Assembly (NCBI GenBank): GCA_013214705.1
Contig: JABSRZ010000008.1
Location: forward strand, 124,001-188,000
DNA: 64,000 bases
Reading direction: 5' to 3'
Source of the DNA: Hyphomicrobiales bacterium
Lineage (GTDB): Bacteria > Pseudomonadota > Alphaproteobacteria > Rhizobiales > OSC116
The position numbers and the translations under genes were made by a program. The notes beneath the pieces were generated by a model that saw only the letters and a program-made list of their open reading frames with translations, did no database searches and had not been told where the DNA came from. Below, one piece after another: positions 54,545 through 63,390 of the stretch. Numbering within the stretch: position 1 is the stretch's first letter; every line of letters starts with the position of its first letter.

Positions 54545-55548
54545 AATATTGTGGATATATAGACATCCTGGGAACAAAATCCCTGGCAGACCACGCGATT
54601 GATGATTTACGCACTCAAATGGAGTGGTTTCACAACTCCCTGCAGGACTTTTTCTCAGAATACGATAGTGGTCGCTGCATTGCCGCTAGCGACGGTGCGT
54701 TCTACGAAAACGAGAATGTTGATGACTTTTATCCGTACTACAAGAGAGTAAGAAACTTTCTTTTCGATAAAGATGTATTTTTCAAATGTTCCTACATTCC
54801 GGGATCAATTGGCTTTCGTCCCCGGCAAATTGATAGTGATAACCCTGATGAGAATCCCCGTTTTTTATCTCTCAATTTCTCCAATCAATCCTCTCAAGCT
54901 TATCGGGCAGAAGCTCGCCTTAAAGGCATTGGTTGTTCTGTTGAAGGATTTGGTAAACCTCCTAACGAGGAACCGAAACATACCGTTTCAAATTTCTTCC
55001 TGGAAAAGGATGGCAACAAGTTTAAACCGATAGCATTTCGCGATTTTGCATTTTCTAAGTTCGAGATGTCTGGACCAGACGAGGAACAACCGGATTGGCC
55101 CGAAGCACAACGTCTAATCGAAAAGATCTTTTTCAATATTAGTTTAACGTCAATGGAATCGAACTATATTGCTTCAAAGTACGTCCCACTTCTGATCAAC
55201 GCTATTCGCTCATCCGATTTTGGAAACATCAGAGCTAACGATCGGGAATGGGAAGAAGCTCCCTACGTGTTGAAGCGTATTGTTAGCTCACGATCTCCGA
55301 TTTCTGGATTCACGCGTTTGCCTGGCATTAAATTCGTCATATTGACTATATATGACAAAATGTTTTCTGACAATGTTGATGGGATTCAAGGAGAGGCAGA
55401 GAACAAGCTTATTCGCTTCATCGCAAGAAGAAAAGATTGCCAGACCAACCTGGGCGCAGTTCCGAATTTTGTACTGAAACCCGATGCAAAAAAACGGCTA
55501 ATACGGAAACTTACAGAGTATCGAGGCATATCGGTCGGAGGCGTCTAG
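54541..55548 (+). CDS. class III nucleotidyl cyclase-like protein
   Basis: A 335-residue protein. CGYIDILGTKSLA (residues 4-16) and CIAASDGAFYEN (about 47-58) correspond to the two metal-binding Asp strands of the class III cyclase fold. FKCSYIPGSIGFRPR and FSNQSSQAYRAEARLKGIG correspond to the (R)GxxxG and 'GpAlxxAYxLE' segments of a widespread cyclase-like family. The C-terminal 140 residues are helical. If active it would make a cyclic nucleotide, as in Pycsar defence; the second motif reads SDG rather than GDG. It is last in the operon, overlapping the 359-residue gene by 4 bases. Confidence 0.5.
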   Translation: MKYCGYIDILGTKSLADHAIDDLRTQMEWFHNSLQDFFSEYDSGRCIAASDGAFYENENVDDFYPYYKRVRNFLFDKDVFFKCSYIPGSIGFRPRQIDSDNPDENPRFLSLNFSNQSSQAYRAEARLKGIGCSVEGFGKPPNEEPKHTVSNFFLEKDGNKFKPIAFRDFAFSKFEMSGPDEEQPDWPEAQRLIEKIFFNISLTSMESNYIASKYVPLLINAIRSSDFGNIRANDREWEEAPYVLKRIVSSRSPISGFTRLPGIKFVILTIYDKMFSDNVDGIQGEAENKLIRFIARRKDCQTNLGAVPNFVLKPDAKKRLIRKLTEYRGISVGGV

Positions 55549-55785
55549 TTTTTGATAAACACCCGATCCTAGATTGCTGTTCTCCGCACCGAATTTACGG
55601 ATGGCCGATGGCAATTTCGCAAATTTTGAGTGAACGAGCATTTGGAAAAAAACCTAAGTCAAAAAGTGGGTGCATTTGATAGGAATGAACACGAACCTTA
55701 GAAGAATCGAACCGACAAATGGCTAGTTATATAGTTATTTTTTAAAGTTCAGGATTTTAAAACTTTAACTCGAACGCTCCAGTAA

Positions 55786-55817
55786 ACAAAAAACCGCTGA
55801 TTAAAGCGGTGTTTTTG
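55786..55817. terminator. bidirectional terminator
   Basis: ACCGCT (55792-55797) pairs with AGCGGT (55805-55810), flanked by A-run and T-run, so it works in both directions. It lies 240 bases after the cyclase-like gene. Confidence 0.8.
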
Positions 55818-56230
55818 TTGGCAAGAAATTATCTTGCTCGATGTGAACCATCTCGACCCACTAATCGAACCAGCCACTTGTACCAGAATTCAGAATATTC
55901 TGAATTCCAGGAGGTTATGCAGCATATAAATGAGTTTTCTGAAACTAACGGCTGAATTTTTGGCTTAAGCATTCTTTTACATCCATCTGACGTGAAAATA
56001 TGATGTACTAACACTAAGAAATAATGTGTAATTGCTCATCAGAGAATAAACCGTACTCTATCAGTTCTTTTTTTGCACTGACGTGTGAATTGGCATACAA
56101 ATTTGACCCGCCATTGGCGTTTGAAACTACCCCGCCCCAATCGAAGAAAAAGGCCAACTGACAAGCAGCTCTCCGTATATAAATGCGTGGATCATGACAT
56201 AAATAGGCGGATCAAATTTAAAAGCCAATT

Positions 56231-56416
56231 ACCCATCTAAGTGGGCCCAGTGCCCGCATAACCGTTTATTTTGGCCATAATTCAGAACATATTATGAACA
56301 TTTAATTATTTGGAACAATTTTTAACAAGAAAAAGATTTATTTTGGTTAATGACTTTAATAGCGTGATTATTTTATGACTATTTTGGAGTATTAAATACC
56401 CACCTAAGTGGGTCAC
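56231..56416. repeat. two copies of an ACCCA-CTAA-GTGGG palindrome
   Basis: ACCCATCTAAGTGGGC at 56231-56246 and ACCCACCTAAGTGGGT at 56399-56414 (a perfect 6-bp dyad), 168 bp apart, both downstream of the GHKL gene. They may be operators or RNA hairpins; no function is assigned. Confidence 0.55.
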
Positions 56417-56484
56417 TTTTGCATGCCAATTCACACTGAACACCCTTAGGTGTTGAATTTTTCTCATACTCAACGGAGCTTGGC

Positions 56485-58515
56485 TCACTCGTTGCCTGAC
56501 AGAGTTCCTTTCGTCTTTCTATCATAGTTTGACCGCCCTTCAAGCATTTGAACGAAGGCTTCATTTCGATTGCTAGCACGGTCAACTAAACGATCAAATG
56601 CCACCACCTCCAACATGAGGTTGAGTGTGTTGTAGTAGCGATAGGCCATTTGCCCACCGAATTTGGTAATTGTGAAGTCTTCATTCTCTAGATAGCTTTG
56701 CAGGCTGTCATTCCAGTCCGCCAATACGTATCCCCGCACCATCGAATCAGGCGAAATTGCTACTTCCCGTGCACCCGAAGTGATAATTTTTTTCTTTTTT
56801 CGAATGTCAGCTATTTGCTTTTTGAGTTGGTCCACAGGGTTGTTGGTGCTGCCTTCCTTTGTCGCGTTATAGCCTTTCTTTTGCGGTCGCTTCATCTCAA
56901 CAATCATCAACTCATTGTCGTTATTGATCAGAAGATCATGGGCAAATTCTCCCTTGCCACGGGCGCTGCCATGTGGTGTGCGGTCACTGGAGATGTAACG
57001 TGCATATGCAAGATCATCGTCCAAGAGCCAAAGGTTGTGGGACGAATAGTCAATCTCATCACTGTCCTTGTAGCGGGGATAGATTAGCTGATGTACCCGG
57101 TCCTCGGTAGCAACGCCGTCATCGTGCTTTTTTAGCAATTCCCGAAAAATCTGAATCACGTGATTGCGGTAAGCGACGTAGACGGCCAATGCCTCTTTCG
57201 CATCTTCTGGTATTTTAGTTCTGACAATATCAACAAGCTGTTCAATGCTGGCGTTCTCGTCTAGTTTGGTAAAGTCAAATTTCCTACGAAAGCGCTCAAC
57301 AAAAAGATCTGAGGCGAGCTGTTCCCGTGTTTCTGTAATGGATCGTTTCTTAACAAAGTCTGCAGCGGTCCCACCACCCAAACCGCGTCGCAATAGTGGA
57401 TCAATAGCTATGAGATGGTCCACCTGTGATTGCATTTTAGCTCTACGGCTGGTGGTATAAGTCGCTTCAATTTCTAGAATATGCTGCTTTGCAATGGCAA
57501 TCAGGTGATCCTTAATAGACTTGTTTTTGCCGCCAAAATTGACTTTACTATGTAGATTCGTAATCCTATCGCGTGATTGCGACGAACGGAAAAAGTCACT
57601 TGATACCGCAACAAGATAGTAATACTTCTTCTCGTTTGGTCCAACCGTTTCTATAAATGGTTTGTCATTCAAACCGGACGAAATATTTTCAAGATCGCTG
57701 GCGGCACGATTATTGGCGTAAAAATACAAACGGTGTTTTTTCGCCTGATCTTCTCCAACTTTAAAGTAATTGAAATCAAATTTTATTTGTTCTGTTCCAA
57801 TGGGAAGAACCTCCGTTTTAGATCCACCAATAGACAAAGATTCGTGAAAGTAGTCGTAAAGGTTGAATGTTGCGCCCATGATATCAAGACTAAAATGCTT
57901 TGGTACTTTTCGTTGAATGAACTCGATTAGAAAATGGTCCATTACAGCTGTCACAATGTCTTCGGCAGTGTGATTGTACCGCCGATCTTTACCATCAAGG
58001 ATAAAGTATTCTTTAAAATCGGCCAGTGGCTTTTGCATCAACACCGTGATGCCACAGTCAAAGCGGTGCGCACCCGAACCAGCAGCTTCGCCAACACTAA
58101 CCAGATTGTCGTCCTTGGAAAACGGATCATAGCAATAGCAGCCTTTTGTAGCCTTACCATTGGCCTGCGTATGTGCAGATGAATAAAAGACTTGGTGAAA
58201 CACTTTAAATGACATGAAACGCCCAAATCCCTTTCCACCTCTTTCGTATTTATTCCCGGTCAATGGTGTCAGAAACGCCGACAGGTTTTTGTCATTAAAA
58301 CCACTTCCGTTGTCTGCAACGGCAATTAACTGCTTGTCCGTATCGAATTGGATTTCTAAGCGGCCTTTATCTTCAAGGGTGTCTTCCCAACGATCTTCAA
58401 TAGAATGAAATGAATTTGAAATTGACTCATAAAGTGGAAATAGAAATCCATGCAATCCGTCGGGCAAAACTGCCCGTTTCACCTCTGCCAACAAATCTAT
58501 CGTTTTGTGCTTCAT
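56485..58515 (-). CDS. GHKL-type ATPase fused to a nuclease-like domain
   Basis: A 676-residue protein. The N-terminal GHKL (Hsp90/MutL/MORC-like) ATPase has ESISNSFHSI (N-box, about 30-39), VADNGSGFND (about 66-75) and GGKGFGRFMSF (93-103). A middle S5-like region with RDRITN follows. Near residue 540, ELMIVEMKRP with preceding GEFAHDLLINND resembles a PD-(D/E)xK nuclease core. This architecture suggests an ATP-gated nuclease, plausible for antiphage defence given the neighbours. ATG at 58515 follows AGAGGGGG by 6 bases; the longer frame from 58557 is rejected. It appears to be a single-gene unit. Confidence 0.75.
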   Translation of the reverse strand: MKHKTIDLLAEVKRAVLPDGLHGFLFPLYESISNSFHSIEDRWEDTLEDKGRLEIQFDTDKQLIAVADNGSGFNDKNLSAFLTPLTGNKYERGGKGFGRFMSFKVFHQVFYSSAHTQANGKATKGCYCYDPFSKDDNLVSVGEAAGSGAHRFDCGITVLMQKPLADFKEYFILDGKDRRYNHTAEDIVTAVMDHFLIEFIQRKVPKHFSLDIMGATFNLYDYFHESLSIGGSKTEVLPIGTEQIKFDFNYFKVGEDQAKKHRLYFYANNRAASDLENISSGLNDKPFIETVGPNEKKYYYLVAVSSDFFRSSQSRDRITNLHSKVNFGGKNKSIKDHLIAIAKQHILEIEATYTTSRRAKMQSQVDHLIAIDPLLRRGLGGGTAADFVKKRSITETREQLASDLFVERFRRKFDFTKLDENASIEQLVDIVRTKIPEDAKEALAVYVAYRNHVIQIFRELLKKHDDGVATEDRVHQLIYPRYKDSDEIDYSSHNLWLLDDDLAYARYISSDRTPHGSARGKGEFAHDLLINNDNELMIVEMKRPQKKGYNATKEGSTNNPVDQLKKQIADIRKKKKIITSGAREVAISPDSMVRGYVLADWNDSLQSYLENEDFTITKFGGQMAYRYYNTLNLMLEVVAFDRLVDRASNRNEAFVQMLEGRSNYDRKTKGTLSGNE

Positions 58516-58692
58516 GAGAACCCCCTCTGGTAATGCAAACAGTGGCCTCTTGAACAACTCCGCACATCCGCTCGTACCACTTTAAGGGAAAATTCTGCGA
58601 AGTAAAGTGGACATGTTTGATAAAAGGTGATGCAATTTGTCTCTAATTAAGTTTAATATACCTTATCCATAATCATAGCGTCTATTCAATTT

Positions 58693-59547
58693 TCAAAACT
58701 CTTTAGAACAAAACCAAGGACTTTGAGATAATGCGATGTACATAGTTCTTTTCCAACCGTTTAAAAGGTATTTATTATCGTGCCCGGTACCCGCTAATTG
58801 GTCTCGAAAGTCCTCATTTGAACAATTCATCATTATTCCTTTTCGCATGTCCACAATCGTTGAAATTTCAGCGCCCGCTGCTTTACTAAATCTAGCCGCA
58901 AGGCCATATTCGTAGAAGTGATTTCCTACTCGCTGCTTATAACAATCATCCCAATTTAGTGGTGCTGCAATACTAAATGAAATCGAGACTGGGTCTGTTG
59001 GGACTATTGTGGCAGTTAGCCAACGTTCGGTAAAGTATCTATCGTTATCTAAATATGGATGAATACATTGTTTTTCAGGTATTGTTGCATATGTTGTGCT
59101 TTTTTCAGTATTGCAGTCACGGCAGCAAGGGACAAGATTTGCTGGGGTTACAGAATAGATAGGAAAGTTTGTTTTTGGTAAAAAATGATCTAAAGTTTTA
59201 GCTGTTCCAATTCCAGCACAAAAAGGACAGACGCCGTTTACCGCCACAAATATTTCATCGTAATATTCTCGTGCAGATTTTACTTTTGGAACCAGATATT
59301 GATCGTAAAGCTTAGTTAGATCAGATTTCAGGACATTGCCGGCTACAATTGGATTTTGATTTTTATTTATAGCCGCTATTTCACAAATCAATTCGAGATC
59401 TGCTTTTTGTAAATACACTGTTTCTGCGGCCTCAATTTCATTTTCAATTTGCTGAAGTTTCAACCTTAAAGCGTCATCGGCTATGCCCTTGATGCATTCC
59501 GTATACAGATATTTTGCATTAATGTCGGGAAGCGTTAGCTTAATCAT
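58693..59547 (-). CDS. HNH endonuclease, Septu PtuB-like
   Basis: A 284-residue protein. A helical N-terminus (1-100) precedes an HNH domain with CPFCAG (Cys107, Cys110), LDHFLPK (Asp120-His121) and LVPCCRDCNTEKS (Cys142, Cys145). The HNH domain and pairing with an AAA ATPase gene, overlapping by 8 bases, match the two-gene Septu (PtuA-PtuB) defence arrangement. PtuB degrades DNA when PtuA senses infection. Retron-linked PtuAB pairs also exist, but no reverse transcriptase gene is nearby. Confidence 0.8.
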   Translation of the reverse strand: MIKLTLPDINAKYLYTECIKGIADDALRLKLQQIENEIEAAETVYLQKADLELICEIAAINKNQNPIVAGNVLKSDLTKLYDQYLVPKVKSAREYYDEIFVAVNGVCPFCAGIGTAKTLDHFLPKTNFPIYSVTPANLVPCCRDCNTEKSTTYATIPEKQCIHPYLDNDRYFTERWLTATIVPTDPVSISFSIAAPLNWDDCYKQRVGNHFYEYGLAARFSKAAGAEISTIVDMRKGIMMNCSNEDFRDQLAGTGHDNKYLLNGWKRTMYIALSQSPWFCSKEF

Positions 59548-61081
59548 GTTTCTGAACTACTTTTTCACGATCAGCAATCATAGAGCGCAAGACTGCTTTG
59601 GCTTCATACCCGAGCTGTTCATTGTATTGATCTAATGTTTCGTCATATGACCAACCATTTGACACAGCACTTTCTAATAATGTATGAAAGCCAGATTTCG
59701 TTACTTCAAGCCCAAATACCTCGCGAGTCAAAACACCAACATTTTCACCAAATGTTTCTACGCTTGGTCTTGTTTTTGACCAAGCAAGTCTGGACCTGGT
59801 AATCTTCCAGACGCATGAACAGGGTATTTCCTGTAACACTACAGGCGAATGAGTAGCAATAATTGCTACACCATTCCGGCTGTACAAGAGTTGACTCAGG
59901 GCTCGCGTAAAAGCTGATAAAAGAGGTGGGTGTAAGTGACTTTCTGGCTCATCCAATAGAACTAAGGTTTTTTCACCGACTCGCGCAACTAATTTAGAAA
60001 TTGTTAATAGAACGACAGCATGACCTGAACTCATACGTCGCATAAGTTCTAACGCGTTATTCTTTAAGCCCTTCTTTTCAAGGTCACATAAAGTCAACAG
60101 TTGCATTTCGGCAAAATTTTCATCCGACTCCAAAGTTAATATGGCCTTCTCCCATTGTCTTTTTTTCTCTTTATCATTTAGACATTCGACAAGGCTATCT
60201 ACACATTCATTGTGTAAATCTGAGAGTTCTTTCAAACGAATGCCGGAATCATCTAAACAATCCTTCAAGCCGACATAATAATAACAAGTCCCCAACTCAG
60301 GATTTGGTTGGTCTACTGGCGGGCTGAATGGATCAAAAGCGCTAAATGAGATTGAGATTAGGCTGCTGAAATAATCATTTCCAATTTTTCTTTTTCCCAA
60401 CTTTCCTGCCTTTAAGAACTTTCCTCCGGCGTTTTTAGGATTGGTAATTGTATTTATCATTTCATTTAAGATTGTTGTTTTACCTATACCGTTTCTACCA
60501 ATAATAGCGTGAATATTTGTGCTTGGTTTGGAATTAGCCTCAACAAAAAAGTCCAACTCCATAGGAGCTATTTTTTCACCGCCTTCGTGTTCAAAAAAGA
60601 AGTCAAAATCTGTAAGCACAACGTCGCCTGATAAATATCGTTTAAATTGTCCCTTAATTTCAGAAAGGCTATTAGTTCTGAGTAGTGACGTCTTGAATAC
60701 TGACTCTGACATAGCAATATCCAAATTTATTTCATCAAATACAATATCACGCATGGCAACAAGGAACTTTAATTTGAAATCATCAGTAAATTTTGTTCCA
60801 AGGTCGGCATAATATTGGTTTCCCGTGCCGAGAGAAAAACATCCTTTTGGAAGTTTTTTAAATGAATCTCCAATTTGACTATATGTTGGTTCGCCTTTAA
60901 TCTGTCCCATGAAGCCTATTTTAACAGTATCCAAATCAAAACTATTTCCATTTTCATCAAAAACATAGACATCGAACATTGTTACAAATGAAAAATCATT
61001 CCAATGATCTATAATTAAATAAACTTCACTCTCCCCAGTTTTAGGTCTTTTTGAATCTCTTTTTAGCACGTGAAATTTCAT
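59540..61081 (-). CDS. AAA ATPase, Septu PtuA-like
   Basis: A 513-residue ABC/SMC-type ATPase with Walker A IIGRNGIGKTTILNEMI (residues 194-210), signature region MRRMSSGHAVVLLTISKLVA and Walker B LVLLDEPESHLHPP with the catalytic Glu, then IIATHSPVVLQEIP. An N-terminal domain of about 180 residues is specific to this family. Start: ATG 61081 or TTG 61096; neither has a strong ribosome site. With the overlapping HNH gene it forms a probable Septu-like antiphage module. Confidence 0.8.
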   Translation of the reverse strand: MKFHVLKRDSKRPKTGESEVYLIIDHWNDFSFVTMFDVYVFDENGNSFDLDTVKIGFMGQIKGEPTYSQIGDSFKKLPKGCFSLGTGNQYYADLGTKFTDDFKLKFLVAMRDIVFDEINLDIAMSESVFKTSLLRTNSLSEIKGQFKRYLSGDVVLTDFDFFFEHEGGEKIAPMELDFFVEANSKPSTNIHAIIGRNGIGKTTILNEMINTITNPKNAGGKFLKAGKLGKRKIGNDYFSSLISISFSAFDPFSPPVDQPNPELGTCYYYVGLKDCLDDSGIRLKELSDLHNECVDSLVECLNDKEKKRQWEKAILTLESDENFAEMQLLTLCDLEKKGLKNNALELMRRMSSGHAVVLLTISKLVARVGEKTLVLLDEPESHLHPPLLSAFTRALSQLLYSRNGVAIIATHSPVVLQEIPCSCVWKITRSRLAWSKTRPSVETFGENVGVLTREVFGLEVTKSGFHTLLESAVSNGWSYDETLDQYNEQLGYEAKAVLRSMIADREKVVQKHD

Positions 61082-61672
61082 AAATAAGCCAATCAATTAT
61101 TTCCACTTACCAGTATAATCATGTGAATTTAGAGGTGCAACACACAATGTTAAACAACGAGTAAAAACTAATGGGTGCACATTGTAAACTCATGATGGAT
61201 AGTGAATTTCCCTATAGACGCTTGAATATCAGAAATAAATTCATACAATGGGCTATCAATCTGAGGATGCTCGGTGCAAATCGTCAGCTTCTATGGAAGA
61301 GATTGGGTTATTTGCCTAAGATAGGGCTTTGGTTCATCGTAACACACTCAAGGAGTGAAGATGACAACAAGACCAACAACCAAGCACACTGAACCGCCCC
61401 GGGTTTGCCGGAGCCGTTCAGACCATAATCAAAATACATTTTATACGTCGCGCAACAAAAGATTGATGTCGACGATAGAATTTGAACAATAACAATTATA
61501 GAAGATTTGAAGTGTCTACTAAATCTGGGGAGATTCACACATAATCGCTCATCTTGTGTCGATATTTGTGTGAAACCCAGATAGTTTGAACTTTTGATGT
61601 TAAACAAATTTTCTACACGTAGTAAGTTGATACTCGACAAAGAACACGAAATTCATACCCTAAGGAGAGGCC
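61082..61672. other. spacer with IS3-type terminal repeat fragment
   Basis: No gene. An 11-codon start (aaggag, then ATGACAACAAGACC at 61361) leads directly into TGAACCGCCCCGGGTTTGCC (61388-61407), which looks like the terminal inverted repeat of an IS3-family element. It is probably a deletion scar of an insertion sequence. The rest is AT-rich with no recognisable signal. Confidence 0.5.
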
Positions 61673-62671
61673 ATGACGATCACGACCCAAGCGGTCAAGA
61701 TGCTATGGGGGCGAGCAGCGGCTCGTTGTTCGATGACTAATTGCAAAAAGACTTTAGTTCTGGATGAAACTGAGACCGACAACCCTGCGCTCATTGGCGA
61801 AATGGCACACATGGTTGCTTACAGCGTGGACGGTCCCAGAGGTGTCTCCCCCCTCACGTTGCAGGAGCGGGATCACTACGATAATTTGATTTTATTGTGC
61901 CGCAACCACCACCGCGAAATTGACACTCAGCCAGAAACCTGGCCAATAAATCGCCTTGAGAAGCTCAAGATCGAGCATGAGGAATGGGTCAAGCAATCGT
62001 TGCCTGAGTATGACACGCAAAAGCAACGTGATGACGAGGTCTTTGCCTCTTACATTGACCAGTGGGTTCAACGAAGCCACCTCCAACAATGGCAACATTG
62101 TATGCAACGATTGTTTATCTTCGGTCAACCTAGTCTAGATGAAGAAGTGATTCATGATCTTGACGGTATTCCTGGATGGACGATTAAGCGCGTATGGCCA
62201 GAACAATATCCAACCATCATAGCTTCCCTGCAAAATTTTGCGCTCATCGCCCGAGATTTATTAAATACCTTTCAAGAACACGCGATAAAGCCATATGCGA
62301 ATGCAACATTTCATGAAACAAAGAAATTCTACAAAATTGATGAATGGAATAAGCCACGGTATAGTCAACTCTTTAAGCAATTCGAATACCATGTAAATTT
62401 AGTTCAAGATCTTGGCCTAGAGCTAACTCGCGCTGGAAATCTGGTATGTGACGAGGTTCGCGCTAACTTTCTTCCGACCTTTTTTCTTGAGGAAGGCCGG
62501 CTCTCAGTACTCTCTGGCCCATACGAAGACATGAGCTGGAAGCAAAGGGTCGTGCAGTATAGTGGTAGCGAAAAAGCATCCACTCCCCCTTACCCTGGTC
62601 TAAATGAGTTCCTAGTTTATCGAACGAACCGTGACTGGCACTATGGTGAGGGTTTGTTTTCGCATGACTAA
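61673..62671 (+). CDS. HNH endonuclease-domain protein
   Basis: A 332-residue protein with an N-terminal HNH nuclease (about 10-100): RCSMTNCKKTLV (Cys pair), IGEMAHMVAYSVDGPRG and NLILLCRNHHREID. The C-terminal 220 residues are not recognised and may be a sensor or effector-specific domain. AAGGAG precedes ATG by 5 bases. It stands alone between the Septu-like pair and the YhaN-like gene; a defence role is inferred only from this setting. Confidence 0.8.
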   Translation: MTITTQAVKMLWGRAAARCSMTNCKKTLVLDETETDNPALIGEMAHMVAYSVDGPRGVSPLTLQERDHYDNLILLCRNHHREIDTQPETWPINRLEKLKIEHEEWVKQSLPEYDTQKQRDDEVFASYIDQWVQRSHLQQWQHCMQRLFIFGQPSLDEEVIHDLDGIPGWTIKRVWPEQYPTIIASLQNFALIARDLLNTFQEHAIKPYANATFHETKKFYKIDEWNKPRYSQLFKQFEYHVNLVQDLGLELTRAGNLVCDEVRANFLPTFFLEEGRLSVLSGPYEDMSWKQRVVQYSGSEKASTPPYPGLNEFLVYRTNRDWHYGEGLFSHD

Positions 62672-62790
62672 TCACGCGGCAAATTTCATTCTATACACGG
62701 CATTTTGCTGGTTGATCGACTATAAGATGTCATTGGCCTTGGAACCATGAATAGACTAGAATGGAGCCAACAGTTTAGTCGGAGGGTATA

Positions 62791-62922
62791 TTGGAACAGG
62801 AAATTGCGCAGTTCATGATTGTCGCGTCCAAGTTCGAGTTTTTTATTGTCAATTATTTGAGAGCTATGAATTTATTTGATTTTTCAAATTTTGCAAATAG
62901 TAAAAATAAGGACTTTTTTTGA
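62791..62922 (+). CDS. 43-aa peptide, uncertain
   Basis: A TTG start 4 bases after GGAGGG opens a 43-codon frame (EQEIAQFMIVASKFEFFIVN, then polar end). The strong ribosome site argues for translation; the short length and abrupt AT-rich end suggest the 5' remnant of a longer gene. Confidence 0.3.
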   Translation: MEQEIAQFMIVASKFEFFIVNYLRAMNLFDFSNFANSKNKDFF

Positions 62923-62942
62923 ATTGGTTTCATTTGAAATTT

Positions 62943-63257
62943 TCATCGATATGTAATGTTATTAAGAATGACAATTTCTGCATTCGAGCGAGGATATTGT
63001 ACTTTAAATTGAGTTGATTGTTTATTTTTACTGCTAGGATTTGGGGGTATAATTGGCCCAGATTCATTAGTCATAAGGAACTCAGAATTGGGGTGTGTTG
63101 TAAGTTCGCGCGTTCCTGCATCGATGATGGCGTCAAAATCTGTTCCGAGCCTGATGTGATCTTCTTCAGTAATGGTTTCAATGCGTAGGTCGGAACCTTG
63201 CTTCTGGGCATTCCGTTGGGATATCTTTTGGATTGTTGGAGGGATAACTTTTGGCAT
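62943..63257 (-). CDS. hypothetical protein, low support
   Basis: A 104-codon frame from ATG 63257 (GTG 63263 is also in frame). Basic N-terminus (PKVIPPTIQKISQRNAQKQG) and a polar C-terminus; no motif recognised and no clear ribosome site. It lies downstream of the YhaN-like gene on the same strand, separated by about 130 bases. Confidence 0.3.
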   Translation of the reverse strand: MPKVIPPTIQKISQRNAQKQGSDLRIETITEEDHIRLGTDFDAIIDAGTRELTTHPNSEFLMTNESGPIIPPNPSSKNKQSTQFKVQYPRSNAEIVILNNITYR

Positions 63258-63390
63258 ATGCACTTAGTGAAGACAATGATCCTAATAATTTTTATAAGAA
63301 ACTTTGATGGTAATGCCGAAGAAAATAAACCTAAATAAAACATTGAAAAAAATCTTCACTTGCGTGTTCGCCATCAATGAATAACTCAAC

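Larger units (their letters stand above)
55549..56484. other. gene-free spacer with terminator and repeated hairpins
   Basis: No convincing gene; short open frames (55437-55679, 55829-56014) lack ribosome sites. It contains a terminator (55786-55817), two copies of the palindrome ACCCAyCTAAGTGGG (56231 and 56399) and a third hairpin AACACC-CTTA-GGTGTT (56439-56454). Confidence 0.6.

Noticed and set aside
55437-55679. 80-codon frame overlapping the end of the cyclase-like gene
   Set aside because: Mostly out-of-frame shadow of that gene and no start signal.
59540-61672. Retron system around the PtuA/PtuB-like pair
   Set aside because: No reverse transcriptase gene and no msr/msd-like RNA next to the pair.
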